Shown in pieces: positions 10,090-23,700 of a DNA stretch of 64,000 nt. Source of the stretch: Linyphia triangularis (lineage: Eukaryota; Arthropoda; Arachnida; Araneae; Linyphiidae); assembly GCA_963978545.1 (NCBI GenBank), contig OZ021732.1, positions 24,686,688 through 24,750,687 on the forward strand, given 5' to 3'. The notes beneath the pieces are model-generated. The model made no database searches, was not told where the DNA came from, and was given only the letters and a program-made list of their open reading frames with translations. Numbering within the stretch: the first letter of the stretch is position 1; the number at the start of each line of letters is the position of its first letter. A program made the translations under genes and the position numbers.

Positions 10090-13000
10090 GAAGGCATTGA
10101 AAACTTAAATACTTTTATTACTTATACTCCTTTCTGCATAGATAGAGGTGAATTGTTAGTTGTTGAGATATCACCTACATTTGTTTAGGAATAAATGTAA
10201 CAATAAAGTAAACAAAATAGAATTCTCTAGATCAACACACATATCTTTGGAAATGGTTTTGATTGCTCGGATTAAATACCATTAAGTGACGAGACATTTT
10301 TTACCAAAGTGACACACAACTAGAAACACTGGTGAGCATAAGAAAACTATGAAATCTTGAAAAATACAAGAAATAATCTTTACATCAATATACATAAGTT
10401 GTACTATACAAAAGTGTCAGGATAAGGGATAATGCATGGAGATCGTAAAAATTACATTTTATAAATACTTCAAGTAGTACAGTTTTAGAATTAAATAACA
10501 TTAATTTCGATTATAAAACTTTTTAGTAAATGAAATTTAATCAAAATTTATTTCAATAGAATTTTGATATGTTGAACAATGATATTTTAATTTTAAAAAC
10601 CAGATATAAAAAAATCACAAGTCATTTGATCACCTTGACATACACTTTTAGTAAAATTTTTTGATATTTTAACAGTCAATTCAGTAACTGCAATAAGTTC
10701 ACATTAAACACAAAATTTTGATTATGAATTGATTATCACATTCAACAAACTTATATTAATATAACATGAAATGTTACATGATAGTTTCAATATAAATATT
10801 AGGTTAGGTATACCCAAATGAAAATTTACCAATCAAATTTTTTTCCAAACTTTTTCAAACACATTTTTGCTCAAATGAATAATCAGAAATGTAAATACAA
10901 TATAGTGATATGCTACGGACAAAGAGAATGTAAGATAGTGTAATTGAGCACATGATATATTACAAAGCATTGGATAATGCATGCAATGCCCTAGTTACGA
11001 TTATAACATCAAAACCTACAAAATAGTGATAGTCTTCAAAACTATGAACTTTACTACAAAATAGTGATAGTGCTTCAAAACCATTTGTAAACATTCCAAA
11101 CTCTAATACCTCAATTCTCTTTTGAAAGACATATAATTTTAAGATATAAATCTGAAAACTAATCAATTATAAATAACCCCTAAAACTTGCACTTGATTTA
11201 AAACAGAAATAATTAGTTATACATGGATGCAATACAATGATTATCTGTGCGCATGTAATTGGTTTCTATGCATTTTATGCAGTAAATGAATTGTGCAAAG
11301 GGTGGGAAATTCAAGAAAAACAGAAAGAATTTGTGTATATGTTACTGTAAAAGACCCATATTTGGCAGATATCGACATTCTCTGGTGAATATCTGCATTC
11401 ACATAGAGGCTTGGTATATGTACAAAACCTTGTTTCACAAATATCCTTGTTTCACACTTACACTGGCAAATATCAACATTCACCATGCATTGATGACGAA
11501 TGTTGAACATAAATATTTTTTATATTTTTAAATCATACTTTATTATTAAAATATATTAAACATCAAAATAGGAGAAAGCTTAAGTAACAAACTGTTAAAC
11601 TTAAAACCAACAGTATATTCTAAATTAGAAAAGAAAATAATGCCAATAATAAACTTACTTAATTATGTGATTGACGTTAGATTATTTTATTTATTGTAAC
11701 AACTTAAACTGTCATAACCAGGTGACCTCAATCGGGGCTAAACAAAGGATTTGTTATTTTTTCACCTCTCTATCTGCTTTCTTGGCTTTTCATTTTGATC
11801 CTAATCAGAGCACTGTGCTTGTCAGCATACACAGGCGATGGTTTGAATGCATAAGAATATAACCAAATATTTGCTTTTTTATCGACGTATTTGGTAAGTG
11901 TCAATATTCTCCAATTTTGGTCTTTCATAGTAATATACATATAACGTGAAATAGTTAAGAGTAATTAATGTCATACACAGAAAAAAATAAAATCTTACTA
12001 TTTTGCACTAAATTGATTACAATTTCCGGAAAGAAAAACACATTAAAACAATTAAGGATAAAATAAACATTTTGTGAGTCAAAATACATATTCATTCTTC
12101 ATCTGAATATACTTAAAACTGAAGAAAAAAAAAATCACATTTCATAAAATAATTTTGAGCAAAACCCAAAGTTGACCAATTAAGGTAAATACAAAAATAA
12201 TTAACTACAAACCTACCTGTTATAATAAAAAAAAGGACAATATTATATTTTTAAAAATTCAAATAAGCATTAAAAGTAACTTTAAATTTGGCACAAACAA
12301 GACCATCAAATAATATTGATTGTAACACAAGCCTAAGGAAGCTGCTATGTAAGAGATAAAAGATGTTTAAAATAGGAATTAAAAAGTATACATACTTTAA
12401 ATAAATCATTTTGTAAACTAAAGCTTTCACTTCAAAAATGACTTAGAGAATAAATAAAAATAATCCACACATCAAATAATACAAATACAATTTAAACACT
12501 TAAATATTTCATAGCTAATCTTTCATATAAAGAGAATTGTTAATATTATTTTCTAATATGAAACTAGAACATACAGATTGAGAAAAATAAATAGCTATTC
12601 TTAAGAGTTCGATCGCTACAGTCACACAGGCACTAGTATGTGATATAGAAACACACATCTACTTTTATTACAATAAAAACAATCAGGTTTGGCACTAGGT
12701 GGCCTTTACTATATGCATTATCTTTACATTATTGCTTGATTTATTTCACTGGCGTTGGAGTAACACTAACTAAGCATAGTGTTTAACAAGTGATTGCATC
12801 ATGAAACATACGTCTTAAATGCAGACTAATCTTGACGATGTATAATTTGTAAGATGAAAAGGAGATTGTCATGTCATCTCCCATCCACAAACAGTGAAGA
12901 AAAATTAAACATAATCTAACTATTCAGTACATACAAATTGTTTTGAAACAGAGAAAATATAAAACTTGGCAATACTAGAACACTTCATTGACACCAATAT

Positions 13001-16000
13001 AAGGTTCTACACTAGAACTACTGAAGAATACATTTAAAGAGAAATTATTGAAGAAATACATTTTCTTAAATGACAAATGTTCTTATTGTAGTCGATTTTC
13101 CAATACCATAAAAAATGTTTTAATTTCCCTAATGTGGTTAACTAGTTGCCTGAAATGAGCTCAAAAACATCACTAGCAGCTGATCACAATAAAAACAGAC
13201 TAGTTTATTAGCAGCTTCATAAGCTTTTAGAAAGACATATTCAGACAAGGTATAGTTTAAATTAGCAATTTCCAATCTTTTAAAGAATTTTGAATTGATT
13301 ATCTTTAATAAAGGGCATAACAACTAAAGTAAAATGTACATTCATTAACACAATACACAGAACTATTTGGTTCCTACCATAAATAAAATCTTTGAATAAA
13401 GTAAAATAGATGCATTGATCTAGGTTCTGCTCCACAAACTTAAGACGTCAATGATACTTCCTGTTATAACGTTAAATTCCAGACACTTATTACCAAACTA
13501 CTGAAGCTTCCAGTACATCTAAGTGCTGCCATCTACCGGGTAGCTACCGAAAAGACATAGAAATGAACTATTCGGTGGTTATAGGTAGACTTGCGCACTC
13601 CCGGTGCAGTACTGCCCACTACCAATCTATACTGGATATGGGGTTGGCACAAAATGCTTAGAAGAAGCAGAGGTGCCTTAGTCCCCATAGTCCTTGATAA
13701 GAAGAAGAATATCTACTTTTGAAAATGGCCAAAAATCCAATAATATACAATTTCTAATGCATTTGGGCTTTGGTTAACAATTTTGTGAAAATTATACTTC
13801 ATGTTAGCCAAGCCAGAAATTATCATTCTGACAATTGTATAGAAATATACAAGGTCATCGAAAAATTAGTGCTCGCATTTCGATACTGTATCATGAGAAA
13901 TAAACACACAAGACGCATAGTTTTGGGGCAAAAATATTAAAAATTGTTTAAAGTTTCAAATGCAATGCAGTATGTTTTGACAAGTGCACCACAAGTTGCT
14001 TGATAGACATCAAAATGATAATCAAAGCGACACTTTAGATTGCTCAGATTTGTGACCTGTTCATATTGTTCTTGATGTATTCTCAGAATTCCAGCAGTAT
14101 GTGATGAACGTCAGGAGAAGGCTACATCATGGGGTTACTGCACCTATTCTAAGAGTTTGGGAATGTCACATTTAAGACTTAAGGCATAGATAAGGAGAAA
14201 TAGAAAGAGGCAGAAGAAGAATGTGAGTGAATATGTTTTTAACACCAGCTTTTCCCTCATACAATTTGGAAATTCAGGCATTCTTAATAGATGACACTGA
14301 TCTTCAAAGTGTGTAATCATTTGGGTATGTAGTTCAACTTAGGGCATTTTTTGGGGGGTTCGGTAGATACTAAGTTTTGGTTAGAAATACACTATAACAT
14401 CAAAGCGTGGAGAGACCTAATATGTATGCATACATATCTCAAATTCTTTTGTTTCTTATGCTTTGACATATATCATATTGCACTGTCAGAGAATAAGTCA
14501 CTTAACTATTATTGAATTTCAATAGAAATCAAATAACTTTTCAAACAAATTGTACAATATAATTATAATCATTCAGGTATGAAAATATCTGAACGATGCT
14601 AAAAATAACTAAAATCTAAGATCATACTTTAGAATAGTTGCAACAAGTAAAAATATTCACTAAAATATTTGTGTGCATTATTAGAAAAAAGAGCTTTAAC
14701 AGATTTCCTTACACATATTGATTTAAATCTTTGGAATCGAAGGAAATAAAAAAATGTTACCTCATTTTGTATGAAACATTTATGACATTTCTATGACCAT
14801 TGACTTAGTTAAATACACAAATTCATTACGAAATGCTACATTAACAAAACATATATTAATGTTAATACCTAACTTTGCTTCAACTTAGATTATTATATTT
14901 TTAAAAGATGTTAATATTAAGGAAACTAGACTTTTGTAGAAATTAGTGAATGAATAAGTAACTACAAAACAAAACATTTATATTAAAAAAAAAAAATATT
15001 TAAAGATAGATAACACTTTCAAGTCAAGCAAATCTTATTTTCTTGTTTTTCAATCACGGCTTTGATGACTAATTCTTTATTTAATTTGGAAATTTAATTC
15101 CATTTTTTTAGGTAAACTATACAGCAACAATTATTTTTTAAACTAAAAAAAACATTGACATTTAACTAAAACTACATGTTAAAATGTAATATTTTGATGT
15201 AGTCAGAGACCATTTAAAAAGAAAAAAGAAATTTTTTACATTTTTCTTGATATATATGAAAACCACATCTCAGGTTCAGATTTTTTTTTAATAATGAAAC
15301 TAGTGTATTTGATATATATATATATTTTTTAATCATTTCTATTTTAATTGTGGCTTGAAACCTCTAAGCGTCCAGGGAATGTGCGAAATTAAACAGTTGT
15401 TTTCTCTACAATAATTTTTAAATTATATTTCTGATTCAAATATATATATTTTTTAAAATTACTTTTTATTTATTTTGTTTTAAATGGGTTTTAAACTATC
15501 ATCCTAATAAAAATATTAAAAAAATATTTGATTTTAAATTTTAAAATGTTGTGTATTGCTGGAAAAACTGGTGATCAAAGGACGTAAATATACGTCCATG
15601 ACCCTCAGAGGGTTAATCTGATTTAAAATGATAATTTTCCACTGCAACAAACAGCCACATTGGTAGAGAACTTTGATTATGATGGACGTTTTATAATTTT
15701 CATAAAAATTTCTAGGATCAGAATAAATAATAAAAAATTATAACAGCCCAAATTTATTTATCACAAGAAACTTCTTTTTAAATCATCTTATTTTGTTAGT
15801 AATGTTTCATAGCTCTTTACTCAGTGAAAACATACCACAACAAGTTTGTAATAATTTTCTTAATTGTAGTTTGAAAATGAAGTTGAAGTTAGTCCATTGT
15901 AGTAAATGTGATTTTATGTGTTTTCACTATCAATATTTGTACATAAATGTTAGAGGATGTTATGTGATTGACAAAGTATAACAAATCCAAAAAAATTAAT

Positions 16001-17240
16001 CACATTACCAGGGAAAATATTCAATTATCTATTAAAGTAGCATCAATGAATTTATCTGCATATCAAATTAGTTGTCTTGTTAGTATAGCACAATTTTTGA
16101 GATATACACATAAAATATCACTTATAAAAAACATTGATAATCAAAAACGGATGACATATAAAAGTAGAATAAAAGTGGATGCGATACAGAATTAGTCACT
16201 AAAAAGTTATCACAGGAAAGGATATGATAAAGATGTTGAAAAAATCATCAAGAAAATTTCAAAAGTTAATATAAAACTGCATTAGAAAATAAAAGAAATT
16301 TATAAATAATTTACAAAATAAGTGATCTAGAACAACAAATAATTAGGATTGAAATCGTGCTTGTTAACCCACATACAAAAATGGTAGCACTTATAGGAAG
16401 CATTCGATACAATGAGCAGATAAAATCTAACAATATATTTCACAATATAACATTTAAGTAGGCAACTATCAACAATTAACAACTTGCAAAGTACTTATGA
16501 TTAGATAGCTTTGGCAGGAAACATGTGAAATGCACATAAAGAATTTTTAAAAATTTCCACATCTATTTTGAGAAAAATCTATGTACAATGTGATAAAAAA
16601 ATGATGAAAATCTCATTTGCTTATGTACTAAAATACGGAAGTATCTCCTTTGCTCAACAATAACAAAATCTGCTTGAAGATCAACAGACACTACAAAGTT
16701 CAAGTGCATATATAGGTTTCAAATGTAACGCTAGAGAAGGTTACTTTAAGGCCATTCAACCAAGAGCCTAAGTAATTGCAAGAGGGGAACCTCTAAGCCA
16801 TATTGCTGACTAGCTCTACCTAACAGTTATTGCTATATCATTTCTTAAATATCTGCAAATGAAGAGTTGAAGTCTAGAAGGGTCAAAGTGCCAGAAAGTT
16901 AACTTTGAGATAAACAGTGGAAACAAATCTACCATTCGAAATAAAAACTTGCAGCATCCTCACTAAAACAGGTGGAGAAGCAACCGGTACCAAGATCGAA
17001 TATCATTTCAAAATATAGGTAGAATTTTAAGAAATGCAAGTAGTTTAAGAATACCTGGCTCTACCAGATTTAATTTGGCTGGAAGGACCTTGTAGACTAA
17101 TCTATAAAGGTTGAAATGCCAACAGTAAGCCAAATGTATCACAACCCACTAAATAACGTACAGGAAGATTTTTTTTCTGGCGTTCTATGTTTGTTATCTT
17201 TTAACAAGATGACGCATTGTTCAATTTTGCTCCATTGCTG
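10090..17240. other. AT-rich intergenic, no gene seen
   Basis: I found no supported coding exon or RNA gene in about 7 kb. Positions 13,490-13,700 are richer in GC, contain GCTGCCATCTACCGG and end in AAGAAGAAGAA, so they look like a degraded SINE or similar repeat. TATATATATA runs occur near 15,315. Part of the right end could be the 3' untranslated region of the GRTP1-like gene. Confidence 0.35.
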
Positions 17241-17246
17241 CAGAAA

Positions 17247-17252
17247 TTTATT
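17247..17252 (-). terminator. Candidate polyadenylation signal of the GRTP1-like gene
   Basis: AATAAA on the minus strand lies about 470 bp downstream of the GRTP1-like stop codon. It is a reasonable poly(A) signal, but others farther on are possible. Confidence 0.35.
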
Positions 17253-17721
17253 CTTAAGGCAACAGTTACCAAGTTGGCTGAATTATTGCATCTTAAGTCA
17301 AAATTAAGCAAAACCTAACAATTTGAAATGTGAAAAAATAGATTATTGTGACAAAACAGCAGAACTCAAACAACTTTCTGTCGAAACATAAGAAACAGAT
17401 GTTTCCAGAGGAAATCGACTTTACTTCATTTAGTTAACTGACAAATTTTGCTTGCAGTTGGATTTACACCCTCACTGATGAGCTTGCCAGACACTTCCTG
17501 TCAAATGTAGTCTAGCATATTAAGTAACCCTAAACAACTTTATCTTACACTTCTCAACACATTTCAGGACACTGTTCAATAACATATTGCAGTTGCCTTG
17601 CATAGCTTTAGTTATAAAAATTCTCTAAAAAGGCAATGACCCAGACTTCCTTAATAACTGTTTCTCAACTTAGAAGTTTAATTGAATTAGACCCTTCTCG
17701 ACCACAACTCCTCAAATAGAC

Positions 17722-20700
17722 TTAGAGATACGACTCTGGACTACTGTCGGCCGTCACATTTGAGCTATTCTCGTTGGGCAAGGGGCCATTCTGTTTCCCA
17801 TTGGCTACTTTCTTCATAGACTCAGTGCTGACAGATGTTATCACAGTGGTATTTGGAATCTGATTTGTGTCTCCTGCTGACTCTGCAGTGGGTCGGCCAT
17901 CAGACATTTCGGCATTTTCAACATTTACCATTTGCGTTTGGGGACCATTCACGACGTTCTCTGTTTGAAGACCATTTTCTTGCGGGGATTCGTCATCACA
18001 TGGCGAGAAATTTTCTGCTTCGTTCTCAGCTGCAATCCTATCCCTCTCAGCTTTTTCAGCTGCCTCGCGTTCCTCATTTTGCCGTTTCAGCTCAAGTGCA
18101 GCTTCCCTTGCCTTTCTTTCCTCGAGAGCCCTCTGCCTTTGCTGTTCTTGGAGCACTTTGGTGTGTGCCTGTTCCTTTTCGACTTTCTCGCGGCAGTACT
18201 CTCGTAGTTTCAGGATGTGAGCTCTGGGAAACGAACCTGGGACCCTGAATATGGCCTAGGAAATAAGATGGGTCTTTAAGTTGTTTGATGTATTAGACTG
18301 GGTGATCACATATTATTCATTTAATTAAAACGTTTTATCGAGTCCTAAGCCAATTTACACCAAAAGGCACAATTTAAATTTTGCTCAGTAGCAAATACTT
18401 TTACAATAATGGAAATGTAAGCAGTTAAAAATTAAATTTGTGAAAATTTATTGTTGTGCATTGAAACTTATTGAATTTGAAACTGTAAATTTATTGCATA
18501 AAAAGTTTACTTATTTTTAAACTTTAAAAAAATGTAATTATTAAACATTGAAATGTAGTTTCTTCTTTATAATAAATTTGTTTTTACATTTTTTTAAACC
18601 AATGAGACTACAAAAGTAAAGTTCCTCAATTTATTGCAATTTTTTTAATATTGTCCTAATATTTCTAGAATTCCTAATTTTCTGTTACTAGAAGAAATTC
18701 CAGAGATTTTTAAGGGTATACTGTATTATCTGGGAGAAATTTAAAATGTTCTAAATTCCAAGGCTTGTGATGAATTTTGGCCATCATTCATTCACCATAA
18801 CTAGAACATAACAACTATATATAAACTTGAGAATTCTTTTAATTTATATCTATAAACAAAAATGATGGAGTGAATGAAGGCGTCTTCTCACTTTAGGCAC
18901 CTCGAAAATAGGCTATTTTCGCGATTTTTTTTCGAGGATTTTTGCAAACAATTATAGGATAAAATGGATCCTATATAATAAACACATCTTTCAAGTACAA
19001 GAAAAAAAATTTAAAATTTTTTTTTGAACAATTATTATAATAAAACAGTAGCATCGAAAACCCCGTGTAGAAATGTAATGTTCGTGGCTTGTTGATGAAA
19101 TTTCGGAAACTATCCGGCCGATTGTCATGAAATTTGAATGACATATTCTTCATAGTTATGGCTATAGCACATATCATCAGATTTTTGATATTCGCGAAAA
19201 TAACAAAATGGCGCACGTTTTTCGAAAAAGTAAAAAAAAAATGCGTTTTTTTGCAGTTTTTTGTAAAAAAAAATACTTCAAATCAAAATTTCAAAAATCT
19301 GATGATATGCACTATAGCCATAACTATGAAGAATATGTCATTCAAATTTCATGACAATCGGCCGGATAGTTTCCGAAATTTCATCAACAAGCCACAAACA
19401 TTACATTTCTACACGGGTTTCTCGATGGTACTGTTTTATTATAATAATTGTTCAAAAAAATAAAAATTTCTTGTACTTGAAAGATGTGTTTATTATATAG
19501 GATCCATTTTATCCCATAATTGTTTGCAAAAATCCTCGAAAAAAAATCGCGAAAATAGCCTATTTTCGAGGTGCCTAAAGTGAGAAGACGCCTGAAGAAA
19601 ACAAAATATTTGATGGACTAAATTGGGGAAATTATTAATAAAATAAGAGAATTAACAATTCCACTTGCTGTTCAATAATATTCATATCCTGAAAAATTAG
19701 CTAGCCTGTAATACAACATCAAAATTCAATACTTAAGACTTTTAAAGCACTGCCAGATTTTTTCAGCATTTTCAAAGATGTGAATTATTTGACTTGATAA
19801 AAATTATGAGTTCTTATAATGTCCATTTATTTCTAATAAACAATTAAAAACTGTAGATAAATATTTAAAAAGAATTTTATTAGCAATGGATTACATTATA
19901 ATTTTTTTATTAAAGGATAAGTAACTTGTTTTCATCTATTTTTCTGTACTATTACAAAATGACAAATATTGACAAGAAAAATTACATTGCCAGGTAAAAT
20001 GATGACCTTTTACCTTCAACTAGCTTCTTTAAAATGTTCACTTTAATATTAAAAATACCCTTTAATTTGTTCTGTTGCCATAAAATTTCCATGCATTTGA
20101 TTATCAATAAAACAGTTTAAAAAAAAAAAAATACCTGCATGAATGTGTGACATTCAGTAACAGTAGCACCAAGTGGAAGAGATTTGAAGACTTCAGTGAT
20201 TTCAACAAAGTTTTTAGCAGCTAAAATTTTATCTTGATTTTTTATAACAAGGGTTACTGCAACCCTAAGCAACACTTTGGAACCTTCATAGAACAAACAG
20301 TCCCATATACGTAGAACTGTCTGAAACAGAAATAACAATTACTTTCAATGAATAAAAACAAATGTAGCAAAATGTAAATGCAATGTAGTATGCAATACTG
20401 AAGTATAATCAACATATTTAAAATCGAACTCATTAGCTTAACATTCAATACTAGATTACATGATAGTATATCTGTATCAAAAGAAAAAATTGATTTATGG
20501 TAAGTTTTTTTTATTGAAATGTGATAAAACCTAATGAAGTTACAGTATAAACAACAATTAACTACTTTATGACACATTAAAATATAAATATTTTTAGTCG
20601 AATAAAAGAATTTGACTTATTGAAAATTATATTCTTATTCTTCAACACACCAAACGAGTAAAATTGAAGAAAAAAAGTATTTTTTAATAAAACTGAATAT

Positions 20701-23700
20701 ATTAAAGAGTACTGTAAAAAGTCATACATTACAATTATATATGTAGGCTGCAGACTCAACAATTATATAACATATATAGAATGGTTGGTAAGCTTTTTTT
20801 TTTATGTATTATAATATAAATTATAATACAAGTAAAAAATTTTTACCAACTTAAAATTTGTATTACAATGTATAATGCTTAAAAAGGTAATTTCATATAA
20901 CATTATACTGTCAGCAAGCTATACTTGAGAAAGTTGAAAGCAAAAATTTATTTTCAAGTTTTGCACCAATCACTGTAAGCTTCTTAGTTTTAATCTTACA
21001 TTAGCAATCAAGGGTAGTTCTAAAGACCTACAATGTAGAGCTCTCATTAGTAAAAATTTAAAATTCCAAAGGAATGAGAGTTATTTTAATGTGAAGGATA
21101 GAGATTTGATTTTAAAAACTAAAGAAGATAACTTTCGACTTTAACATGCCCAGATTAATTGTTAGTTTGACCTATATACTAACAGTTCTATGTAGAACTA
21201 GCACATTCCAAAATTTATCAGAGAATTATAAATATGACAGTGCCCTATTCAACAAGCTACTTTTTATGGTTGATGATGAAGAAAATTCTTATGAATATAG
21301 CGAATTAAGTGAACTTATATTTACTTCAATTGGCAAAACTTCGGCAAATAAGCAAATGAACCATTTGCTCACATACATAGACCATGATACTCCAGTTTTC
21401 ACCATGAGATCATGCACTTGAGGAACTTTAGCTCTAAAATAAAGCAAGTATATGTTTGAAATAAGAGAAACAGTCCCATAAATGATTTAACTGAATGACA
21501 TAAAAGAGTTTAATCTTACAGCCTTTAAGGGAAAAAAAGAATGTGCTTTGATTAAGGCAAATTTTCCCAAAATGGATATTCTTTTGCAATTGAAGGGTGT
21601 GTGTTATACTTATTTTCAAAAGTTGAATAAATGATATGGAAGGTTGCTGTAAATAAGGTATACATAAACTTTTACATCCAAAATTTTATTTCCTACAACA
21701 CTTTGATAAAAATAGCAGTTAAATGCTATCTCAATGAAATTGTTGCATGGAAAACTTATTTTAAATTTTTTGCAAGGCCATGCTCTTTGCCAAATCAAAA
21801 AAAATATGGAGAACAATTCGAGCGTTTTTTTTAAAAAGTTTGCAATTTATTTTCACAAAGAAAATAAAGTGCATTTGTCAATATAAAAAATAATTATAAA
21901 GTAAAACTACAAACCAGCAACTTTTACTGATATTTTTGAATAATGTAAAGAAAAACTAATCAGAATAATGTAGAAAAAGTTCAGTGTACAGCAACAAAAA
22001 TTATACAAGGGAACTCTAGTTTGAGTTACAGTACTAGAATGAGGAACCTAAATATGAATACATGGGTGGAAGGAAGATCTAATGAGATTTGATTCAATTG
22101 TTTAAATCTATCAGACAAGCAAAATTCAAAGGTTTAGAGTTCAATGCAGGGGAGAGAACAAGAGGTCATACATATAAGTTATTCCAATCTCATTTTAACT
22201 TTTTAAGAGCATTTCTCAACCTGTGGTACCAGCAAGGGTACGCGAGATGCTCTCGAGGGACACACAGCAAAAAAGATGCAATGGTGGACATTGATATACA
22301 CTCACTTCCAAAAGTTAAGAACAGAGCGGTAAAATGCGAAAAAATTGACAAGTACTGCTTTGATTGGCACTGCAAGTAAGTAGCTCTATGTTTATTCATG
22401 AAACAAAACAAAGACTTACAAACGGAGATAAAAAAAATATTGAATTTTCATAAATTATAAGATGACGCCATATTTGCATTATTAACAAAATATTTAAATT
22501 AAATTTTTTTTTTTAAAAAATGACATTAATAGGGTATGTGAACAACCCTCACCTGCATGCAAAGTGTGCAGCATGTTGTCATGCTTGTTATGAGGTGATC
22601 AACCATTACAGAGTACAGTAATCACCATTCCTCCTGTAGGGCAGTTTCTAAATCTCTGAAAGTGGCTGGAGGTGGGAAACGTCTACATACAATACGGCCG
22701 AGGGCATCCCAAAGATTTTCAATTGGATAAGGGTCCAGCAAGAAAGCCAGCCATTCTATATGCGCAATCCACTAACTTTTCAGAAAATTGTCAACGATGG
22801 CAGCTCTATGGGGACACGCATTATCGTCCATTAAAACGAAAGAAGGACCAACTGCTGCAGCATACAGTTTCACAGTGGGTACTAAGACTTCCTCTCGATA
22901 CCCCACAGCTGTCGCAGAACCTCGACTGAAGATGTGAAGGTCGGTGCGACATCCCAATGAAATCCCTGTCCAGACCATGATGCTTCTAACTTGGAATGCA
23001 TGATGTTCTGGGGCCAATTGTGTGTGTCTTTTTCCCTCCAAACCCTTACGCACTTACCATCGGGCAAATCTGGACTCATCTGTGAACATAACGTTGCCCC
23101 AATGAAACACAGTTTAATTCATATGTTGGCAGCACCACTTTAATAATGCCCCTTTGGAGGATAAAGGAACACAAACTCGTGGTACCCGGGTGTACAGATC
23201 ATTCATGTGTAGCCATTGACAAACAGTAGTGACAGATATCATTTTACCAATGGCATTCGTTTTACCATAGATGTCACACGTAAAGAGGGTGATCTTCGAT
23301 TCCCTTGCCTACAACAACAATCTATCGATTTTCCGCGGGGGTCGTAACAGTTGGACAACCGGATACAGGTCTTCGGAAAACTGTTTGTCTGGTTTGGAAT
23401 TGTTTCCATATCCGTGAAAAGATGGAATGATGAACGCCAAAGAAAAGAGCAACGTCTGTGATAGACTGTCTTGCTTCAGTGCGTCCGACAGCCCGCCAGT
23501 GCTCAGAATCTTCCGTTTGTCTTCTGGAAGCCATAGAAACACATCTAGCTTGATAACAAATAATGCAAATGTTCTAAACACCTTTTGCCAGCAATTACAT
23601 GCAACTCTTCAGAACTGCCTGTTTTGCATATTTCTCGACGAGAAACCTTGATTGGCTGTTACCTAACATATTTGCATACTTCCTTCTAGGTTTGCAGCAA

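Noticed and set aside
18971..19463. Two similar 80-110-codon frames on opposite strands
   Set aside because: They are the same sequence read from the two arms of the palindrome; no start context, domain or splice support.
22672..23079. Separate small genes within the Tc1 region
   Set aside because: They are frame-broken pieces of one transposase, shown by conserved DDNACPHRA and PIENLWD blocks and the flanking inverted repeats.
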